Below are positions 61,379-64,000 of a DNA stretch of 64,000 bases, piece after piece. The notes under the pieces are model-generated. The model searched no databases and was not told the DNA's origin. It saw only the letters and a program-made list of their open reading frames with translations. The DNA comes from Oligosphaera ethanolica (GTDB lineage Bacteria > Verrucomicrobiota > Lentisphaeria > Oligosphaerales > Oligosphaeraceae): NCBI RefSeq assembly GCF_030814695.1, contig NZ_JAUSVL010000001.1:2826227-2890226 (forward strand). The letters run 5' to 3'. The position numbers were made by a program, and so were the translations under genes. Every line of letters starts with the position of its first letter. Within the stretch, counting starts at the first letter, position 1.

Positions 61379-61505
61379 AAAGTCGACCTCCCCGGAGAGC
61401 AAATGGTCTGGACGGTATCAGCGCTGGTCGCGAATGGCCATTATGGACTTCCATGCTGCAGAGATGCGGTTGGCGGCGGCCATTCGGCGGGCTCATAGCC
61501 GTGAA

Positions 61506-62204
61506 TTACTCAAGAAGCAGTTTGTCGGCGTTGATGACCCACGGTGTTTGCACGGCTAGTACGGAAATGGTGAAGGTGCCGGCGCCGTGTATCCAGGCGC
61601 TGTGTTCGCCGCCGAGGCTGGTACTGGTTGAAACGACCTGCGTACCGGCCTGGTTGGTGACGGTGACGGCAAGTGCACCCGCCTGGAACTGTTCAAAGCG
61701 AAGTCGCCAGTGGCCGTCCGGGACGGTGACACTGATGTCAGCCTGGCCGCTATCACCGGACCAGGTGCCGAGTTTGCTGACTTTGATGGGCTTTTTTTGA
61801 TCTTGGCGGAAGCGCCATTCGTCAATGGGGTCCAGGCGTTGTTCGATGGAAACAGTCCAGCTGTTACGGGGGGCCCGGATGATAAAATAGCCGGCATTGG
61901 TGCTGCCGTTGATGTTGACCCGGCCATTGATGACGAAGCCCTCGGCCTGATCAGCGACGGTTTGTTGGGTGCCATGCTGGGTGTCAATAAAAAGAATGGT
62001 GAAGGGACCGGGACCGGTGGGGGTGAATGCCACGCGGGATTTGTTGCCGTAAAGACTGAAGAATTCGGTTTCCATATTGCCACTGCCGCTCCATTGGTGG
62101 GTTTGCAGCCAGCGGTACTTGTTCACTTGGGCAAAAGCGCTGCTGATGCTCAGGGAGAGGACGGCAAGGAATATGAGTGTCGATGGGATCTTGGCGCTGT
62201 GCAT
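61506..62204 (-). CDS. Secreted hypothetical protein
   Basis: This 232-residue protein has a clear signal peptide (IFLAVLSLSISSAFA, cut before Q). The remainder is beta-rich with many W/G/T residues and repeated short hydrophobic strands, e.g. RVNINGSTNAGYFIIRAP and WRLRFEQFQAGALAVTVTNQ. It may be a beta-sandwich domain such as a jelly roll; I cannot assign a family. It is 22 nt downstream of the helicase stop in the same direction, hence probably co-transcribed. Confidence 0.7.
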   Translation of the reverse strand: MHSAKIPSTLIFLAVLSLSISSAFAQVNKYRWLQTHQWSGSGNMETEFFSLYGNKSRVAFTPTGPGPFTILFIDTQHGTQQTVADQAEGFVINGRVNINGSTNAGYFIIRAPRNSWTVSIEQRLDPIDEWRFRQDQKKPIKVSKLGTWSGDSGQADISVTVPDGHWRLRFEQFQAGALAVTVTNQAGTQVVSTSTSLGGEHSAWIHGAGTFTISVLAVQTPWVINADKLLLE

Positions 62205-62226
62205 GAGTTCGTTCCTTTATTTGCTG

Positions 62227-64000
62227 TTAAGATGAATAGCCAAAGTGATTCGCGCCTCGCCGGTGGTTGGGTGGTGCCTGGCGATGCTTGAAGATTTGCT
62301 GTTGAACGACTTCCTCGGGCAGTTCGGCCAGGAATCGGCTGGGTTCGCGCTGGTCGGAGCCGGTCCAGGTGAAGCGTCCGCGGGCAAAGAGAACCGTAAC
62401 TTCTGCTTTGGCGCGTGTCAACCCGACGTAGAAGAGACGGCGTTCCTCCTCGATGCCATTGGCGGTGTTGACGCTGTGCTGGTGGGGGAGGTAGCCCTCT
62501 TCGACGCCGGTGATGAAGACGAAGGGGAACTCGAGCCCCTTAGCGCAGTGGAGAGTCATGAGCGAGACGTAGTCGGCTTCGCTGTCATAGGTATCGAGGT
62601 CAGAGATGAGCGAGACTTCCTGAAGGTAGTCAATGAGGGTGCAGTCGCCGTGGTTGGTGACGAAGCTCTTGACCTGGGCCAGGAGCTCGTGGATGTTTTC
62701 GACGCGGTCGTCGGCGTTGTCGTCCTTAGCGATGATATTTTGCATGAGTCCCGAGTGCTCGAGGACGGCAGCGATGACCTCGTCGACGGGCTGGTCGGGG
62801 AGGGCGCGCAGCGCGCGGCACCACTGGCAGAAGTGCTGCGCCCAAGCAGGATTTTTGCCGAAGAGCGCGGCGAAGTCGTCACGGCAGAGCAAATCGAATA
62901 CGGGCATAGCATGTTGTTCGGCGGTGGCGACGAGGGCGGCGAGGTTTTTGGGGCCGACGCCGCAATTCAGGCAGGTGACGACGCGCTGGAGTGACACCAG
63001 ATCTGCCGGGTTGCATTTGAGGCGGAGGAAGGCCAGGAGATCTTTGATTTCCTTGCGGTCGTAGAAGCGAAGATTGCCGACGACCTGGTAGGGAATGCCC
63101 ATGCGCATAAAGCCATCTTCGAGACTGCGCGACTGGCCGTTGGTGCGATAGAATACGGCCATGTCGCGCAGGGAATGGCCTTCCGTACACAGCTCGCTGA
63201 TGCGGCGGCAGAGCCACAGCGCCTCGCTGGCTTCGTCAGGAACGGAGATGACGCGGATCGGGCTGCCAATTTCGTTTTCGGTGAAGAGATCTTTATCGAG
63301 CCGGAAGGCATTCTGGTGGATGAGTTCATTGGCGGCGTGGATGATGCATTGGGTCGAGCGGTAATTTTGTTCGAGGCGGACGATTCTGGCATCAGGGAAA
63401 TCGGAGGTGAAGTTCATGATATTCGTGTAATCAGCTCCTCGCCAGGAGTATATGCTTTGGTCTGGGTCGCCGGTGGCGTGGACGTTTTGTTCTTCGCCGC
63501 AGAGGAGTTTCATGAGGTCGTATTGCAGGTGGTTGGTGTCTTGATATTCGTCAATGAGTAGGTATTTGAAGCGCGTCTGGTACATTTCGCGGACGATGGG
63601 GTACTCGCTGAGGATTTTGGCGGTGAGGAGTAGCAGGTCGTCGAAGTCGACCGCATTTTGCTGGCGGAGGCGGGTTTCGTAGGCGATGGCGACTTTTTCG
63701 TAGGTATCGGCGTCATAGCGGCACTGGTTGTGGATGTACTCCACGATATCCTGTCGCTGGGTTTTGGCGCGGCTGATGACTTGGGCGACATCGTTGGGGC
63801 TGCAGTCGCTGCTGCGCAGATTAAGGTCTTTGAGACAGTGTTTGAGGAGGGTGTTTTGGTCGCTGCTGTCGTAGATGGTGTATTGGCGGTTGCGGCCGTC
63901 CTTGAGGCGTTCGATGTCCTGCCTGAGGAAGCGCGCGCAGCAGCTGTGGAAAGTGCCGACGTTGCGGGGGGCGATGCCGACCAGAGTGGCGACGCGTTCC
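62227..64000 (-). CDS. UvrD/PcrA-type helicase, 5' end outside the window
   Basis: The visible 591 residues lack the N-terminal Walker A region, which lies beyond position 64000. They begin ERVATLVGIAPRNVGTFHSC, matching SF1 motif Ic, and contain LLIDEYQDTN, DPDQSIYSWRGADYTN, LEQNYRST, TLHCAKGLEFPFVF and EERRLFYVGLTRAKAEV. It is a second UvrD-type helicase in this window. Translation is open in the frame up to the edge with no stops. Confidence 0.92.
   Translation of the reverse strand, partial: ERVATLVGIAPRNVGTFHSCCARFLRQDIERLKDGRNRQYTIYDSSDQNTLLKHCLKDLNLRSSDCSPNDVAQVISRAKTQRQDIVEYIHNQCRYDADTYEKVAIAYETRLRQQNAVDFDDLLLLTAKILSEYPIVREMYQTRFKYLLIDEYQDTNHLQYDLMKLLCGEEQNVHATGDPDQSIYSWRGADYTNIMNFTSDFPDARIVRLEQNYRSTQCIIHAANELIHQNAFRLDKDLFTENEIGSPIRVISVPDEASEALWLCRRISELCTEGHSLRDMAVFYRTNGQSRSLEDGFMRMGIPYQVVGNLRFYDRKEIKDLLAFLRLKCNPADLVSLQRVVTCLNCGVGPKNLAALVATAEQHAMPVFDLLCRDDFAALFGKNPAWAQHFCQWCRALRALPDQPVDEVIAAVLEHSGLMQNIIAKDDNADDRVENIHELLAQVKSFVTNHGDCTLIDYLQEVSLISDLDTYDSEADYVSLMTLHCAKGLEFPFVFITGVEEGYLPHQHSVNTANGIEEERRLFYVGLTRAKAEVTVLFARGRFTWTGSDQREPSRFLAELPEEVVQQQIFKHRQAPPNHRRGANHFGYSS

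Overview
This 64 kb window comes from a GC-rich, Gram-negative-type bacterium. The 16S/23S/5S operon is complete but I cannot run a phylogeny. The gene set (DUF481 outer-membrane protein, heptosyltransferase-like GT9, DUF374 acyltransferase, MurU-AmgK fusion, PFL/UPF0210 protein, CBM9-like lipoprotein) and the heavy load of dispersed GC-rich repeats suggest the PVC superphylum, most likely Lentisphaerota or Kiritimatiellota. That placement is an inference. No plasmid, phage or CRISPR locus is seen. The content is chromosomal housekeeping genes with repeat-filled intergenic spaces.

Layout. 0.2-8.0 kb (minus): a YjbQ-family protein, then a compact six-gene cluster transcribed leftward (metallophosphoesterase, GT9, secreted protein, SppA, family-5 solute-binding protein, metallophosphoesterase-PHP fusion). 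8.0-8.95 kb: three tandem ~211-220 bp repeats. 8.95-17.4 kb (minus): UPF0210 protein coupled to a HAD phosphatase, GlgP, then MFS transporter and RuvC, and a DUF481 outer-membrane protein. 17.6-25.8 kb: TIM-barrel protein, a MITE-like element, YggS, DciA, Prc-type protease, and a reduced dcw-like cluster (mraZ, a small membrane protein, a transpeptidase-less PBP stub, a SEDS polymerase). 26.5-36.2 kb: SerA-like dehydrogenase, DUF456 protein, a 162-bp repeat array, dnaK-groES-groEL, a CBM9-like lipoprotein and PurD. 36.3-37.7 kb: a 254-bp tandem array with alternating unit types and a 32-bp minisatellite. 37.8-45.3 kb: zinc-finger membrane protein with a MurU-AmgK fusion, a GT2, TopA with an unusual triplicated tail, and DprA. 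45.66-47.53 kb: an intact IS1634-like element with target duplication inside a 254-bp-family repeat. 48-54.2 kb: GHMP kinase-uridylyltransferase fusion, DUF374 acyltransferase, UvrD-type helicase and dihydroorotase. 54.98-60.3 kb: rRNA operon 16S-tRNA-Ala-tRNA-Ile-23S-5S with a strong terminator. 60.3-64 kb: a 176-bp repeat pair, two hypothetical proteins and a second UvrD-type helicase cut by the window end.

Common themes are cell-envelope construction and recycling, protein quality control (DnaK, GroESL, Prc, SppA), DNA maintenance (RuvC, TopA, DprA, DciA, two UvrD helicases) and fused sugar-activation enzymes. Nearly every intergenic gap over 300 bp holds members of a few repeat families: a 254-bp family with a CGCCCACTCC hairpin, a family with a CCCAGGG...CCCTGGG hairpin, a CTCACGCGAAGGCGCGAAG family, and GGATCGGACG decamer arrays. 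I see no clear new defence or mobile system. The most unusual protein-level observations are the TopA tail, the truncated PBP beside a SEDS gene, and three two-enzyme fusions.
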